DNA of 64,000 bases from Mucor racemosus. Its lineage: Eukaryota > Mucoromycota > Mucoromycetes > Mucorales > Mucoraceae. Position numbers and translations under genes: made by a program. Under the pieces are notes generated by a model. The model saw only the letters and a program-made list of their open reading frames with translations. It was not told the origin of the DNA and did no database searches. The stretch lies in contig JAPEHQ010000004.1 in the NCBI GenBank assembly GCA_027405735.1, positions 2,728,001 through 2,792,000 of the forward strand, read 5' to 3'. This document shows positions 34,970 to 48,300 of the stretch, piece by piece (positions within the stretch are counted from its first letter, which is position 1; every line of letters begins with the position of its first letter).

Positions 34970-37355
34970 ATGACTACCGTTCAAAGAGATGTCTACAACC
35001 CTCTTCTTTTCGAGATTGCTTGGGAAGTCGCTAACAAAGGTAAGATAAAAAAAATCTAATTCTCGGGCGTTTTTATTTATATTGCATGTATAATCTAGTT
35101 GGTGGTATCTACACAGTTATCAAGACCAAAGTTCCTGTTACCGTTCGTGAATTTGGAGATCGTTATACATTAATTGGTCCTTTATCTTACAAGAGTGCCC
35201 CCATGGAAGTAGAAGCCTGTGAACCTGCCAATGAAAAAATTAAGGAAGTCCTTGATTCTATGTCTCAATATGGTGTCAAGTATCTTTATGGTCGTTGGTT
35301 AGTCGAAGGATCTCCTTATGTTCTCTTGTTCGATACTGGTAGTGTTGCAAACAAGTTGGATGAATGGAAGGGAGATCTCTGGCGTTCCGCTGGTATTCCT
35401 TCTCCCCCACACGATACTGAAACTAATGATGCTATTCTTTTCGGTTATTTGGTTACTTGGTTCTTGGGTGAACTCACACCAAAGGTAAATATCATTGTAA
35501 CATTTACAAAAAAAAAACAGTGTACAACGTGGAGTGGAGAATAAAAGGAAAACAACAGGAAAAAAAAACGCACATACTAACAGTATTATCTACCCCACCT
35601 TGTAGTACAACAAGTCTGGAGACCCAGCTATTATCTGTCATTTCCACGAATGGTTAGCTGGTGTAGCTGTTCCTTTGATCAAGAAGCGTCATCTTGACGT
35701 TTGTACAATTTTCACTACTCATGCTACTCTCTTGGGTCGTTACCTCTGTGCTGGTTCTGTTGATTTCTATAACAATCTTGCCAACTTTGATGTTGATGAA
35801 GAGGCTGGTAAACGTGGTATTTACCATCGTTATTGTATTGAACGTGGTGCCGCTCATTGCTCTGATGTCTTTACTACTGTATCTCACATTACCGCTTATG
35901 AATCTGAACATTTATTGAAGCGCAAGCCTGGTATGTAACTGAAAAAAAAAGTATTTGTTGTATTACTTATCACTTAACTTTTATAGATGGTGTCTTGCCT
36001 AATGGTTTGAATGTCGTCAAGTTCTCTGCCATGCATGAATTCCAAAATCTTCATGCCTTGTCCAAGGAAAAGATCAATGACTTTGTTCGTGGTCATTTCT
36101 ATGGTCATTATGACTTTGATCTCGATAATACCATTTACATTTTCACCGCTGGTCGTTATGAATATCGTAATAAGGGTGTTGATATGTTTGTAGAATCTCT
36201 TGCTCGTAAGTTTTTTTCTTATTTGTTTTAAAGCGGAAACAAATCATAAACTAATCCTAAAACAATTCAACCAAATCAGGTTTGAATGCCCGTCTCAAGT
36301 CTTCTGGTTCAAAGATGACAGTTGTTGCCTTCCTCATTATGCCTTCTGCTACTCATTCATTCAATGTTGAAGCATTAAAGGGTCAAGCTGTTACTCGTCA
36401 ATTACGTACTACTGTAAGTGAAATTCAAGATCGTGTTGGTAAAGCCATTTACGAGAATGCCCTTCGTCTTGAAGACATCAATCCTACAAACTTCCTTTCT
36501 GATGCCGATAAGGTTCTTTTGAAACGTCGTGTCTTTGCTCTCAAACGTAACACTCTTCCTCCAATTGTAACTCATAACATTGTCGATGATGCAAAGGATC
36601 CCGTCTTGAATCAACTTCGTCGTCTCAATATGTTTAACAACTCTGATGATCGTGTAAAGATTGTATTCCATCCTGAATTTTTGAATGCAAACAACCCATT
36701 GATTGGTATGGATTATGAAGAGTTTGTTCGTGGTTGTCATTTGGGTGTTTTCCCCTCTTATTATGAACCTTGGGGTTATACTCCTGCTGAATGTACTGTA
36801 ATGGGTGTTCCTTCTATTACTACTAATCTTTCTGGCTTCGGTTGTTTCATGGAAGAGAATATTGAAAACTGTGATGACTATGGTATTTATATTACTGACC
36901 GTCGTATGAAATCTGTCGAAGATTCTCTCCAACAATTGTGTGATCAAATGTATCAATTCGTTCAAAAGACTCGTCGTCAACGTATTAACCAACGTAATCG
37001 TACTGAACGTTTGTCTGATCTTCTTGATTGGAAGCGCATGGGTCTTGAATATATCAAAGCTCGTCAATTGGCCCTTCGTCGTGCTTATCCCGATAGTTTC
37101 ATTGATGATGATGAGGAAGAACTCTTGTCTGATGCTCCTGTTAAGATTCCCAAGCCTTTGTCTGCTCCTGCTTCTCCTCGTATGAGAATGGAAGTTAACA
37201 ACATGTTCAATGATGATGAAGAAGAAGAGGATTTCTTATTCCCTGCTCTCCGTAGAAAGAATCAAGTTCAAACAAGAGAACAAGAGCTTTTAAGTGAAGG
37301 TGATATTGAAGCATTCAACAAGTTAACGCTCGAAAACAAGGAAGCTCATCATTAA
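34970..37355 (+). CDS. GSY1: Glycogen [starch] synthase, GT3 family
   Basis: Adds glucose from UDP-glucose to glycogen in the cytosol. Exons 34970-35039, 35099-35484, 35606-35930, 35987-36205 and 36280-37355 give 691 aa, close to yeast Gsy proteins (about 705). N-terminal [16 protein letters not shown] is the sugar-nucleotide domain start. HFHEWLAG follows in the first Rossmann domain. The GT3 catalytic pair lies in [12 protein letters not shown] (Glu about 496 and 504). The arginine cluster for glucose-6-phosphate activation, [15 protein letters not shown], is at about 564-578, followed by [12 protein letters not shown]. The C-terminal tail is acidic with PLSAPASPR serines, the region where yeast enzymes are phosphorylated; regulation here is inferred. 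All introns keep phase. Confidence 0.96.
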
Positions 37356-39485
37356 AATCACCCATAAAAAATTCATCAGCATATACAATTATAACCCTTT
37401 TCCCACCACAAACACCTACCTTTTTTAAAAAAAAGTCTAATTTTCTTTTCTATGTATTTCTTTTTATTTTTATAGTATTTTTGTTATCAAATTTCAGTTC
37501 TTTTTTTCCTTTTAGACACATAAATAAAACATCTTTTTTGCATCTATTGAAGATGAACATATATATAAAATCCTGTTTCCAAAAAGTGAAACAATTCATT
37601 CAAAATTAGCACAAATGGTTGATAATTTATTTGTGTATTCCCTTTTCACATTATACAGAATACATGATGAAAGAATCATGTAATGGCAACAGTATTTTTT
37701 AGAATTATCGTCATGATTCGTTGGTTTTATTCGTCATATTTATGTTGTTTAGATGATATCAAAAGAAATGCAGTGAAACATCTATATATAAAAATGCTCC
37801 CATTTTCTGGCTTAAATGACTAGCAAATCAAAAAACTGTTGAAAGAAAGCATTTGTAAAATGTCTTTTTCAGTTAAATCCCTTCAAACCTTGTATTGCTA
37901 TTTTTGCCGCTATAAAAGTCAAAAGTTCCAAATTGTGGAAATTTTAGTATAATTTAGCAAAATTAAAGGATTTATTCTACAAATTAACGTAGAAAATTCA
38001 TAATCAAACTTAAGCATATGTTAAATAAACTCATGTACAATTCCTGGAAATTTTTATAATTTGAGAAAAAGGTGTTATTTTGGGCTAATTATTCTGACCG
38101 ACAAAGATTACAAGTAATATACACCATAAATATTAAAAAACCTCTCTAAAAGGCTAAATCTGCCATGATATTATCAGTAAGACAGTAAGCAATGTTTACC
38201 TCTCCTAAGAAATACACAAATTGAATGATTTGATCGTGCTGAGACATAAATCAAACTAAAACAAAAGCATTTTACCCTCAAATGCAGTCTGAAACCAGGT
38301 ACTCTTAAGCTATTATTTAACGGATAAAACCGACACCAAAGATCCAAAAGTAGACCAATTTAATGCAAACTAGTCTAAAATTGACGTTACAACAAAAGAT
38401 CGCGCAATTAAATCTTCATTTTTTGTCAAAACATACGATGAAATGCATCTGTTACACCAAAAAGCACAGATTACCAATTTAAACGGCGTGGTAACGTCCA
38501 TTTTTGACGTTTTCTGATACTCGGAATTGCACCAAACGAAAGCCCTTGATGAATAGATACATTACCATGAAAATTTGAGGATTAAATTTTTTCTTAATTT
38601 CATCGCTATTTTTGCCTTATGGTTGTAAGGGATTTTCATCGATTTTTACAAAAATCGATTTTTGAACCGAAAAATGAGACTTTTTACTAAGGCACTAATT
38701 GAAATAAAATGGCCGTAATAGCTCGTTCGTTCATTATAAAACGTTTTTTTTGATGTTTCAAGCATAAATTTTTGAATTTTCCCCATAAATCCGAAATTGC
38801 TAATATTGGGAATTGAAAGAAATTTTGCGAGAAAAATTTAAAAACAAATAATTTAGAATTGTAGCCCACATTAAATGGTATAATAATCAATTAATAATTA
38901 AGGTATGGTAACTTTAAACTTTACCGTGAAAAAATACCAAATAGTTTTAATTTTGACAAAACATGGCAAACCAGAATCCTGATGGCGAGCTACGATTTTG
39001 TAAATTAAAACCCCGGACCTTAACTGATTTTACGTTTTTTACATGATTATTTGGTTGATGATTCTATCCATTGCATTTGTATCCAGATTAAGTCGATATT
39101 ACAATTAAACAGAGTATACTTATAGAGCCAATTTGTTTTATTAGAAAAATTTGTCATGTATTTTTTGTCTACAAATTGATATTTTCTGATTTTTTTTTTT
39201 TAGTATTTGACACTGATTTTTTACTGTTTACAAATTCTGAGATGATACAATACACTACAATGGACTCTTTTTTAAATTAAACATTTATACTTAAAATATA
39301 GACAGAGGAGCCTGAAAGAGACATCAGTTATAAACTAGTGTGCAATTATTTAGGTATTTTTTTCACAATTGAAATCTCGGATTATGTTGATTGAAATATG
39401 TAAAACCTGAGTAAATCAAATTCTACCCTATTACTATGATGGTATATAATCATCTGATATTTTTAGAATAAATTAGTTTATTTAA
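37356..39485. other. 2.1-kb intergenic region between convergent genes
   Basis: The glycogen synthase and DCN1-like genes converge here. AAATAAAAC-type signal near 37522. No frame of note. A perfect 10-bp inverted repeat with a 2-bp spacer lies at 38638-38659. Confidence 0.45.
38638..38659. repeat. Short perfect inverted repeat
   Basis: ATCGATTTTT, AC, AAAAATCGAT. Ten paired bases; could form a hairpin, but no function is supported. Confidence 0.7.
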
Positions 39486-40643
39486 TCAAGATTTCTCCTT
39501 CCTCCATTCAACAAATTCATCAAATAAAACAGGCCCTACCAAAATCAATATTCAATTAGTTAACAGAAACACAAACTAGACAAAAATTAACCAACTTACA
39601 AGCAGAAGATTCATCATATTCTGATATATCTGTAGAGACAAACTCTAAAAAGCTTTGCCACTGGTCTCTGTTTATCACTTTGACAGGTCTTTTTTCCTGT
39701 AAAAATGTTACAAATTCGTTTACAACTGGATATGTCTCGCTTAGTAACATTGTCCAAAGCACGGATGCAGTCTTTTTTATGTTTAGTTGATTAATGAATA
39801 TATAACTAAATGTCAGTTTACTATTAATACCTCAATCTCCATGCACTTTTGATCTCTATTTTTTGCATAGGTAAATGTATATTTGTACATGTCTTTGAAT
39901 TGCTCAGGATCATGAAATACATTTTCAAAATCGGATCTCTTTGCTCTTAACTTTTCCATGGTATCGGTTCTATACGAAAATGCTTAGATTTCCCTCCTTA
40001 CATTTCCTAAAAATATTTACATACTCTAATTCCTTCATGCCAAACATCCATTCGTCCTTTGTGATATAACCTATATTTGTGTGTTACGTAAATTAGTAAT
40101 TATCAGTTACAAAAGAAATATGCTTTTATATAAATATACCCATAGTAGATGTACGCATTTTCCATGCAATTGCAAATATCAAAACCTAAAAATTATAATC
40201 AGTATATACCGAGTTTTTATTTAATTTTTTACTTACATCCTCAATAGATAATTCTAAATCTTCAAAAAATTGCCTTGTACCATCTGGTGTAATCATATTT
40301 GGTAAATCTTGATCAGCATATTGTTGAAATAATTGCTCACATTGTTGCTTATTAAACTTTATATTTTTTTTTTAGGGTCAAGAAAATCTTGGATTTATAA
40401 TGATATATTTACCTTGGGACTAAAACAAGGTTAGTTATATACTACACATTATATCATTTTTATCAACACATACATGAAGACTTGAGCAGGTACTGGGATA
40501 GTCTTTGTATTACTTGCACGCGTTGGTTCTTGAACTGTTTTAATATTTTCCAAATGATTACTATGGTGAGATGCTTGGGTATTTGAGCGTTTACGCTTAG
40601 TTGTATTATGTGCTGCTGCAGTGCTGCTTGGTTTAGAGCCCAT
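39486..40643 (-). CDS. DCN1: DCN1-like (DCUN1D) neddylation factor
   Basis: Scaffold-type E3 for NEDD8 transfer to cullins. Eight exons on the minus strand: 40643-40474, 40419-40413, 40356-40237, 40185-40140, 40070-40025, 39969-39831, 39771-39600 and 39535-39486, giving 249 aa. The N-terminus is Ser/Lys-rich (TTKRKRSN), as in the DCUN1D4/5 branch. The potentiating-neddylation domain runs from about residue 60. Landmarks are the FAIAWKMRTSTMGYITKDEW region, the YKYTFTYAKNRDQKCMEIE region, VINRDQWQSFLEF, and the cullin-binding end SAWPVLFDEFVEW. Exon 2 is 7 nt (TCCCAAG), supported by GTATGT donor, CTAAC branch and TTTTAG acceptor before it; skipping it breaks the frame. Confidence 0.9.
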
Positions 40644-41502
40644 AATAAAACAAGAGATATATGTGTTTGTGTATACGTATTTTATTTATACAATACTATA
40701 AGGAATATTTTAGTTAGATTATTCTACTACTGCAGCACACAAAAAGTAAAATATAAATAAATGTATAAATTGCAACAACAACCAAAAAAGAAAAAGAGAA
40801 ACTCAATACTCAATTATTTCCATATTTGATTATCAGTGTTTAAGTTACTGAAAATTCATGATTTCAATTGGCAGAAAAAAAGAAAGAATACCAAGGTATA
40901 TGTTGTTTGCAGCATTGCTCTTTTGATTTTGATTTTCCCCGGTTATTTTGTATATCTTTTTAACCATTTTACATTCTTTGATTCTATATCAACCACATGT
41001 ATGATATAGACATCACGTGTAATATGAACTTGGGATTATAATCTACGCAATAAGGAGTCATCTGAATATGATAAACACCAATCGATGTAGTCATTACCTT
41101 GCGTATCATTTGATAAGCTGATTGAGGAAAATCTCGAGAATCACTCAGCATAATATGCCGGTTGCTAGGTTACCATTCATTATGCAATGTTTTTTTTTCG
41201 GTTGCTATGGAAACCTAAATGAAACATTTCCCGAATACGTTTGTAATTGTATTTGTGCAAAGATCGGCATGATATCTAATTCATGTCAATATGTAGAATG
41301 ATGTTCTTTATAAACAATAATATATTACGTCACAAAGTAGAGTATACATTTGAAGCATACTAGTTTATATTTTTCTTTGATATGGTGGTGGGAAGTGTTG
41401 TGTGTGCGGGTGACAAAAAAAAAAAAAACCATTACAGTTGAGTGGTAAATGAGCAACCCTGTTTTCTTTTTTGCCCTCTCATTTTTGTGCAGAAAATAAA
41501 AC
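40644..41502. promoter_or_regulatory. Divergent upstream region of DCN1-like and NDPK-like genes
   Basis: 859 bp between start codons on opposite strands. No gene seen; holds a 14-base A run near 41416 and several T runs. No specific site assigned. Confidence 0.45.
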
Positions 41503-42084
41503 ATGCCCGAATACCTTAAACTCTCCATATTCCTTATCCTATTTTATGGCCCCTTTTTATTCTTTTTGTTGATACCAAATAATTCTTTTTTTGCACATTT
41601 GACAATAAAAGAGTTACAATATGAGATTTGTTCACGATTACCTGTTGGATTTGCACAACATAAAAACATATTTGACTGTAAGCCACCTAGTATGACAGTA
41701 GCGATTATAAAACCTGACGGTATGCCGTATCAAGAAAACATTTTGTCTCAATTACAAGATCATGGATTTAAAATTAGATATGATAAAATATTAAATGCCT
41801 CTACAGATCAAATCAAAGAATGGTATTTCGATAAGCAAGATGCATCCTATTATCCCGAGTTGGAAAAATATTTGACACGTAGTGAAATACGAGTAATGCA
41901 GCTATGGAGAATTGAAGCCATTCCATATTTACGTCAATTTATTGGTCCTACTAACCCTGTTATAGCACGTCAGTTGTACCCGAAATCTATAAGAGCTTTG
42001 TATGGTACAGATATCCAGGAAAACGCTATTCATGCAAGTGATTCAGAAGAATCAGCTGAAAGAGAGTTTAATATATTTTCTTAG
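41503..42084 (+). CDS. Membrane-anchored nucleoside diphosphate kinase-like protein
   Basis: Single-exon frame of 193 aa. A hydrophobic N-terminal segment (about residues 7-24) suggests a signal anchor. The NDPK domain spans about 64-193: MTVAIIKPDG with the nucleotide-contacting Lys at 70, GPTNP with Arg near 164, and the active-site block ENAIHASDSEESA with the phospho-accepting His at 177. NDPKs canonically read NxxHGSDS, so His is kept and Gly is replaced by Ala. The chain lacks the usual Kpn-loop text between GPTNP and the Arg, so it is a divergent group II-like (NME5/6/7-type) protein. Activity is likely but unproven. Translation could start at Met64 and omit the anchor. Confidence 0.85.
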   Translation: MPEYLKLSIFLILFYGPFLFFLLIPNNSFFAHLTIKELQYEICSRLPVGFAQHKNIFDCKPPSMTVAIIKPDGMPYQENILSQLQDHGFKIRYDKILNASTDQIKEWYFDKQDASYYPELEKYLTRSEIRVMQLWRIEAIPYLRQFIGPTNPVIARQLYPKSIRALYGTDIQENAIHASDSEESAEREFNIFS

Positions 42085-43429
42085 CACAAGATGCAGCTAT
42101 AAACATAAGGCGATTTGATTAGTGTTTGTTTTTATAATCTGCTTTTATAGAATAAAATTGACTTCCCACGGTGGGATACACACATTATAAAGTTTATATA
42201 TATATATTTCCAAATAATGGAATGTATATTGTAGACACCGAATGTTTTATATATTGTAGATTGAATAAGTTAGAGAAAGTATCATTCTGAGATGTACAGC
42301 TGAATATATGAAATGCATTCTTTATTTGGATGCTCTCCAAATTTATCAAAATTGTGTAGGAAAAGACCTGATTTAGCTTTCAATTGGTTATTATTCTACA
42401 AAAATACATTCAGCTTTGCATTCACTATAATATCCTTAGCTTTCTTTTATTTTCTTGCTGAATTGGCAGTTTTGGACATAGTAATGTTTACTTTCATTAC
42501 GATCCTGCAGTTGCTAATATAGTTTTATCAATTCAAATACCGCATTAAATCCATTATCTTTAAAGGATTGTTTCATACGGTTGAAAAAAAGGCATTTAAA
42601 TTTAAAAACAGGATTCTATACTTTGACATAAAGAATAAACACTTGTATTTTTTATTTAGTTCTATGTGTCAATAAGGTTACATATTTCACATTTAAAAAA
42701 CGGCATTTGAAATTTCAATATTTTTATAAGCAACTGTGTTATGATTCAGGACGCATAAATTTGATATAGAAACTGATAATGCTACAACAAATTTTATATT
42801 ACTTCATGGAAACTTTGGATTATTTTATCATATTCTTCCATTTTTGTGATAATTACCATAAATGGATTTACTCATTTCTTCCGCCCCCCCTCTCCCCCAG
42901 ACGAAATCATTGATTATTATAAAAAAAACTTTTTTCAGAATTTCGGAGTACTATAAAATTAGGTATTGTGAGTCATCTGTGCTAACATTATGAGTAACAA
43001 ACAGAAAAAAAAATATGTAATTGGACTGGCACCCCCCATCACACTTCATCACATTGTTATAATTGAATAATAATAATAAATCTTAAGGGTTAAACAAGAA
43101 TCATTAAGGGGCAATTGTAAGAAATAAGTCATCGGAACATGGCCAAGTTGCCCATGTTTGGATATTTGTTGAACCATTTAGTACCTGAATATAAGTCCCT
43201 TAAGAAAATATAAACTATTAAATACAGTCAGCACCCCCAGAAATTTACGTTTTCTATCTTTTATAGATAGTAAAAAAAAAAAAAAAAATCCTATAAAAAG
43301 GCGGATCAATATTTGCTAAAATATACTTTTTCTCTTTCATAATATTTTTTGTTTTTTTTTGTTTTTTTTTCATAATTTTGTACATATTTTATAAATATAC
43401 CTTTATATATATATCTAAATAAATCTAAT
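42085..43429. other. Intergenic, 1.3 kb
   Basis: No gene found. A C-rich patch (ccgccccccctctcccccag) at about 42881-42900 is unusual in this AT-rich DNA. A 16-base A run lies near 43271. Confidence 0.45.
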
Positions 43430-44591
43430 ATGACAGTCTGTATACCTACACAAGATGGCATTCCATATATCCAATGGATTAATGTACGTATTTTCATCAT
43501 ACAGAAAATAAACCCTTTAAATCTAATTCCTTACATTTTAGTACATATTCGGCGATTGCGTTTACAGTACACAAGAAGCCGTCAGTTTACTACTTGGCTA
43601 TGCTTCGCTTTTATTTTGGTTAAATGCTCAATTACCGCAAGTAGTTGAAAATTATAAAAAGGGATCAGCAGATTGCCTAAGTTTAAATTTCTTATCCATT
43701 TGGCTAGCAGGTAAGATAATTGAAAAAAAAAAAAAAAAAAAAAAAAAACCTCCTTGAATAAGATATGCTAATATTATGTCTTGCGATTTGATAGGAGATA
43801 CCGCAAATTTGATAGGTGCACTCTTAACGCATCAATTACCATTTCAGTTATATCTTGGATTCTATTTCGTATCTATTGACATTTGCTTATTATGTCAATG
43901 GATTTATTATAGCAAAATCAAAGCACAAACATCTAATCACCATGATGATTATCTTATTATACCCTCATCCTCCTCAAACGAAATCATCAGCAACAAACAA
44001 CAAACAGAAATATTTCAACATCCAGCAAAATCCCCTTTAAATATTCATGCATCTAATGTCATCATTGATGAATTAACACCATTTTCTTCATCTGCATCTC
44101 CATCAAAATGGTATACACTTGACTCTAGTACAGAAAAGAAACAAGCATCAAAATTCATGGCCATGTTATTATTCTCTACATGGTTTTTAGTACCAAGTTC
44201 TGACTTGAGTACAATGTCTACTAGCGCATCAGCATCTACCTTTACTCTTTCTCAAGATAATATCATTTGGTTAGGCCGTATCTTTGCTTGGTCATGTACA
44301 TCTCTCTATTTAATGTCTCGTATTCCCCAATTATTGAAAAATCGTCGTCGTCAATCAGTAGAAGGATTGTCTGCATCCTTGTTTATATTTGCTGTTTGTG
44401 GTAATCTCACTTATGCAAGTAGTATTCTTAGTCATCCCGGACAAACCATAGATTCATTATTAGAAGCTCTTCCTTATTTAATTGGCAGTGCAGGCACATT
44501 AATATTCGATTTTTCAATTTTTTGTCAGTTTTTATATTACAAAAGAGATACTTCTCTTGATGATGATAATAAAATTAATCAACAAGTTTAA
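43430..44591 (+). CDS. PQ-loop transporter, vacuolar amino-acid exporter type
   Basis: Seven-helix PQ-loop (SWEET/cystinosin superfamily) membrane protein, 339 aa, like yeast Ypq proteins and animal PQLC2 that export cationic amino acids from vacuoles or lysosomes. Exons 43430-43483, 43542-43710 and 43795-44591. The two PQ motifs are LNAQLPQVVENYKKGSADCLS (first repeat) and SRIPQLLKNRRRQSVEGLSAS (second repeat). A Ser/Asn-rich cytosolic loop of about 90 residues separates the repeats. The second intron contains a long A run (about 43723-43748). Vacuolar location and substrate are inferred from family. Confidence 0.88.
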
Positions 44592-45383
44592 AATAAGGTG
44601 TAACATTGTTTCATTAAAGTCGGGGGTAGAATAGTAGTGAATACAGGCTTTACACTTAAAATTTAGATGTTTTTATTATTTTTTTAAACGAAACAGTGAT
44701 AAAAAATTTTATGAAATAAGAATGAGAATTTAGATAAGTCAATGTCAAATTCACACTAAAATGAGTTTAATTTGAGATAAATATGTAGATTCAATCAAGC
44801 AATGTATTCCGGGATCATCATCCTCATCTTTATTTAAAACTCCGACTTTTGGTGATGATAAATTGCAACAGTTGGAAACAAATGTTAGCAATTACATAAA
44901 GCCAGTACATAGTTATAAGATATTTATTATATATCTATAAAGTATAAAATCTTTGAAAGGCAGTTTATTTTTTACAATCATTATTGACTTAGGGGGAGAG
45001 ACCGCAGCCGACATGCAAAGGATTGTAAAGAAATTGGCCACTAACTATAGCAAGAAATACTACAAATGTAGACTTTATAAAGAAGATAAAGCAGACGATG
45101 GTGGGTACAACACAAAGTAAATTATAGATTTTCTAATTATTTTGATAGTTGGCACAAGTAAGAAGCGACAAAGTTCAGCGATCAAGAATGCCGTAATAAA
45201 CATGGCTTTTTCCTTTTCATTACATCCAAACTTTATCCTCACTACATCCCGATTTTATTCTTATTTCATACCAAATTTTACTTATTTTGTCTGAACTTGA
45301 AGTAGAAATACTGTAAGCTCCTTTTATTTTAGTTCCTTTCTTTCTTTCTCTTTCTTTCTTTCTTTTTCTCATTTGCAAACAAG
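44592..45383. other. Intergenic; promoter of glycosyltransferase-like gene
   Basis: No gene seen. Just before the ATG is a pyrimidine tract of TTTC repeats (about 45336-45370), a common fungal promoter or 5' UTR feature. Confidence 0.45.
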
Positions 45384-48300
45384 ATGACTTGGCTTAATTC
45401 GCCAAAGAAATTTATAAAATTCATTTTTATATTCATATTAGCGAGTGTATTCTTGCTTTTATTATTGCCAAATTCATATGCTAAAATAGCAACTAAAAAG
45501 ACTGACTCGAATGCAGATGATCACACTTCTTTACCTGCTGTTCGAAAAATAGAAACATTAGAATTTAATACAACCTGGGATCATGGTAGATTATATAAAA
45601 ATGAATCATCTATATATCATTGAACTAAAAAAAAATAAATAAATATTTATAGACCAAAATCCTTGGGTAATAACAGATTCAATTTATAATTCAACCAATA
45701 GTAATCAAGACAATTACTTGCAGCGTCTGACATCTTACACTACTGAAGGCCATGATTACGATACCCTTTACAATACAAAATCATCAGTTCAAGCAGATCA
45801 ATCAGTAACCATTATTTTACCTATTTATTCAAAGGATTCATTATCGAAATTAGACACAATCTCAAGTTGGACTGCAGATGTAAATTTTCAAATTTCTGTC
45901 ATTTGTTCTTCTCAATTAAAGGCCCAAGTCGATGAGAAATTAGAGAATCAACAAATTAAGATCATTGTTATTGATCGTTCTACAATCACAACAAGTGCCA
46001 GTAGTAGTACCTTTGCATTGGGCACTGCTGGTGCTTCTATTTGGCTTCAGCTTTTAAATCAAAATGACATTGAGACAGATTATGTCTATGTTATGGATGA
46101 AAGCACCCCTCTTACAACCTCTTCTCTTGCTGAGCTCGATTATTTATTTAGAGTTAATCAATTAGACGATTACAAAAACGCTTTTATTGGAACAAGAGCT
46201 CTTGTATTGGCACCAAATCAAGAAACTGCTACAGAAAACTTTTGTTTACCTATAAGTAGTCAATTACCTAATGATATTTCTCAACCTGCTGATATGCTTT
46301 TGGGCGCATGGCTCTTGAACAAATCTTGGCTACCTTATATCATGGCTGATATGTCATTGGATGCTCTCAAATTACCTTTAGGCTATTATCTTAGCCTTAA
46401 TTTGAATAATCACCTCAATATTCCTACAATCGCTTTACCTTTACCTCCAGATGTACAACAAACAAATAGCAACAAACAACTTTGTGAAAAAATACAAGAG
46501 CAATGGTTTAGCAATGTTGAATGGAAAGGTCTTGTTGCTAAAAATCGATTCCCTACTGCTTTGCAATACAGATTTTTGTCTGAATCCGGTGTTTTGATTG
46601 TCGCTAATGGAGCTAAACAACTCATTTCTTTGTACCCTCTTGTGTGCCGCTTTAAGAATTATCCTGCACATTTGGCCATTGTGGGTAACGACATTAACGG
46701 TGAAACTGTCAAAAATGCGTTACTGGAAACCAATTGTCATAGCAACGTCCGTATTCACGATTTCAGTTCAATGCGAGAACACACTGAGGATGCTAGCATC
46801 GGAATGCTTGTCAAGGCCATTCAACCTCAAATTATGATTCAAATCAAATCTAATGGCGCCATGTATTACGCTCTTCAAGCAATGGCAAATGCCCATCAAA
46901 TAACTGAAATTGGGTTACCTGAAAAAGAGATTGTTCATGTCTTGTGGATTCCTGACCTCTCCTTGCATGCTTTAAAATGTAAGTTTTTTCTTTTTACATG
47001 TACCACATCAAAATCTCTCACACTAACGCAATACATTGCATAATAGATTGGAACACAATTCGTATCAAATTAGTAGTTATTACAGATAGAAGACCACATT
47101 CGTTATCTCGTCTATTACAATCTGCCGCTAAATCAATCTACGTAGGTGATCAAGTAGATTTAATGGTTCATATGGAACAATCAGCCGACCGTGTGACCCG
47201 TATGCTAGTGAATAGTTTCTTATGGCGTCAAGGTCAAAAGATGATCCGTCATCGTATTCGCAAAGGTGGTCTAATGCCTGCAATTATTGAGTCATGGTAC
47301 CCAAGTAACAATGACGAATATGCCGTTCTATTAGAAGATGATATCGAAGTATCCCCACTTTTCTACGTATGGTCAAAATATGCCATCCTAAAATATAGGT
47401 ACAGTGGTAATAGTGAAGCATATCGTCTCATGTATGGTATCAGTTTATATGCACCTCGTAATTTGGAATTGCCACCCGCTGGTCGTGTTACATTTGATCC
47501 TAATTCCGTACTATTGCCTGCAGGATATCCTCAGCATATTCCTTATGCAAGTCAAGTTCCATGCAGTTGGGGCGGCGTTTATTTCCCCGAGCATTGGCGT
47601 GAATTCCATACTTATCTTGTAAGGAGACTTGAGGACCTCAGCCTTCCTAAAGATCATCAGCAGCGTTTAATCAGTGTTCCTGGTAGTCGTTCCGATAAAT
47701 GGAAGAAATCTTGGAAAAAGTATTTTATCGAATTGGTCTATTTGCGTTCTTATCTTATGCTTTATCCTAATTTCCAAGAATTTGAAGCCTTTTCCACAAA
47801 TCATGTAGAGTTTGGTACTCATGTCAAGTCAGAGAAACGACAATCCGTGATTGGTACTTTTATGGTGCCTTTGATGCAACGTGATACTATTTTGTCTCAG
47901 TTGCCTAATAGCAGTTTACCTTTGTTTGAGGATTTACCCGTATTGGATTTATGGGGCCAGCTACAGACTCGAGATGGTTTGGAAGCTATAGCCAGCAAAT
48001 ATCACAAACATATCAGTACATGTCCCAGAACATTTGGCACATTTGATCCTCTCGAATTCTTTTGTGTAGTCGATGGTCCTCCCGATCCATTGCAACAATT
48101 CCCAATGTCACCCAAAAAGCCTAAACCACCTGTTTTGATCAAAGATGCTGTTCAACCTATTCAGTATAATTATGTTTATGATTTTACCGAAGAACAAGAG
48201 GAACAGGCTCGCAATGAAATACTTGAATTTGGGCCCAAACCCATCGACGTTGCTCAATTGCCTACAGTGGAAGAACGTTTCTCAAACAAGGATGATGAAA

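Noticed and set aside
36402..37067. 221-codon minus-strand frame inside the glycogen synthase gene
   Set aside because: Antisense shadow of a strongly biased, clearly recognised coding exon.
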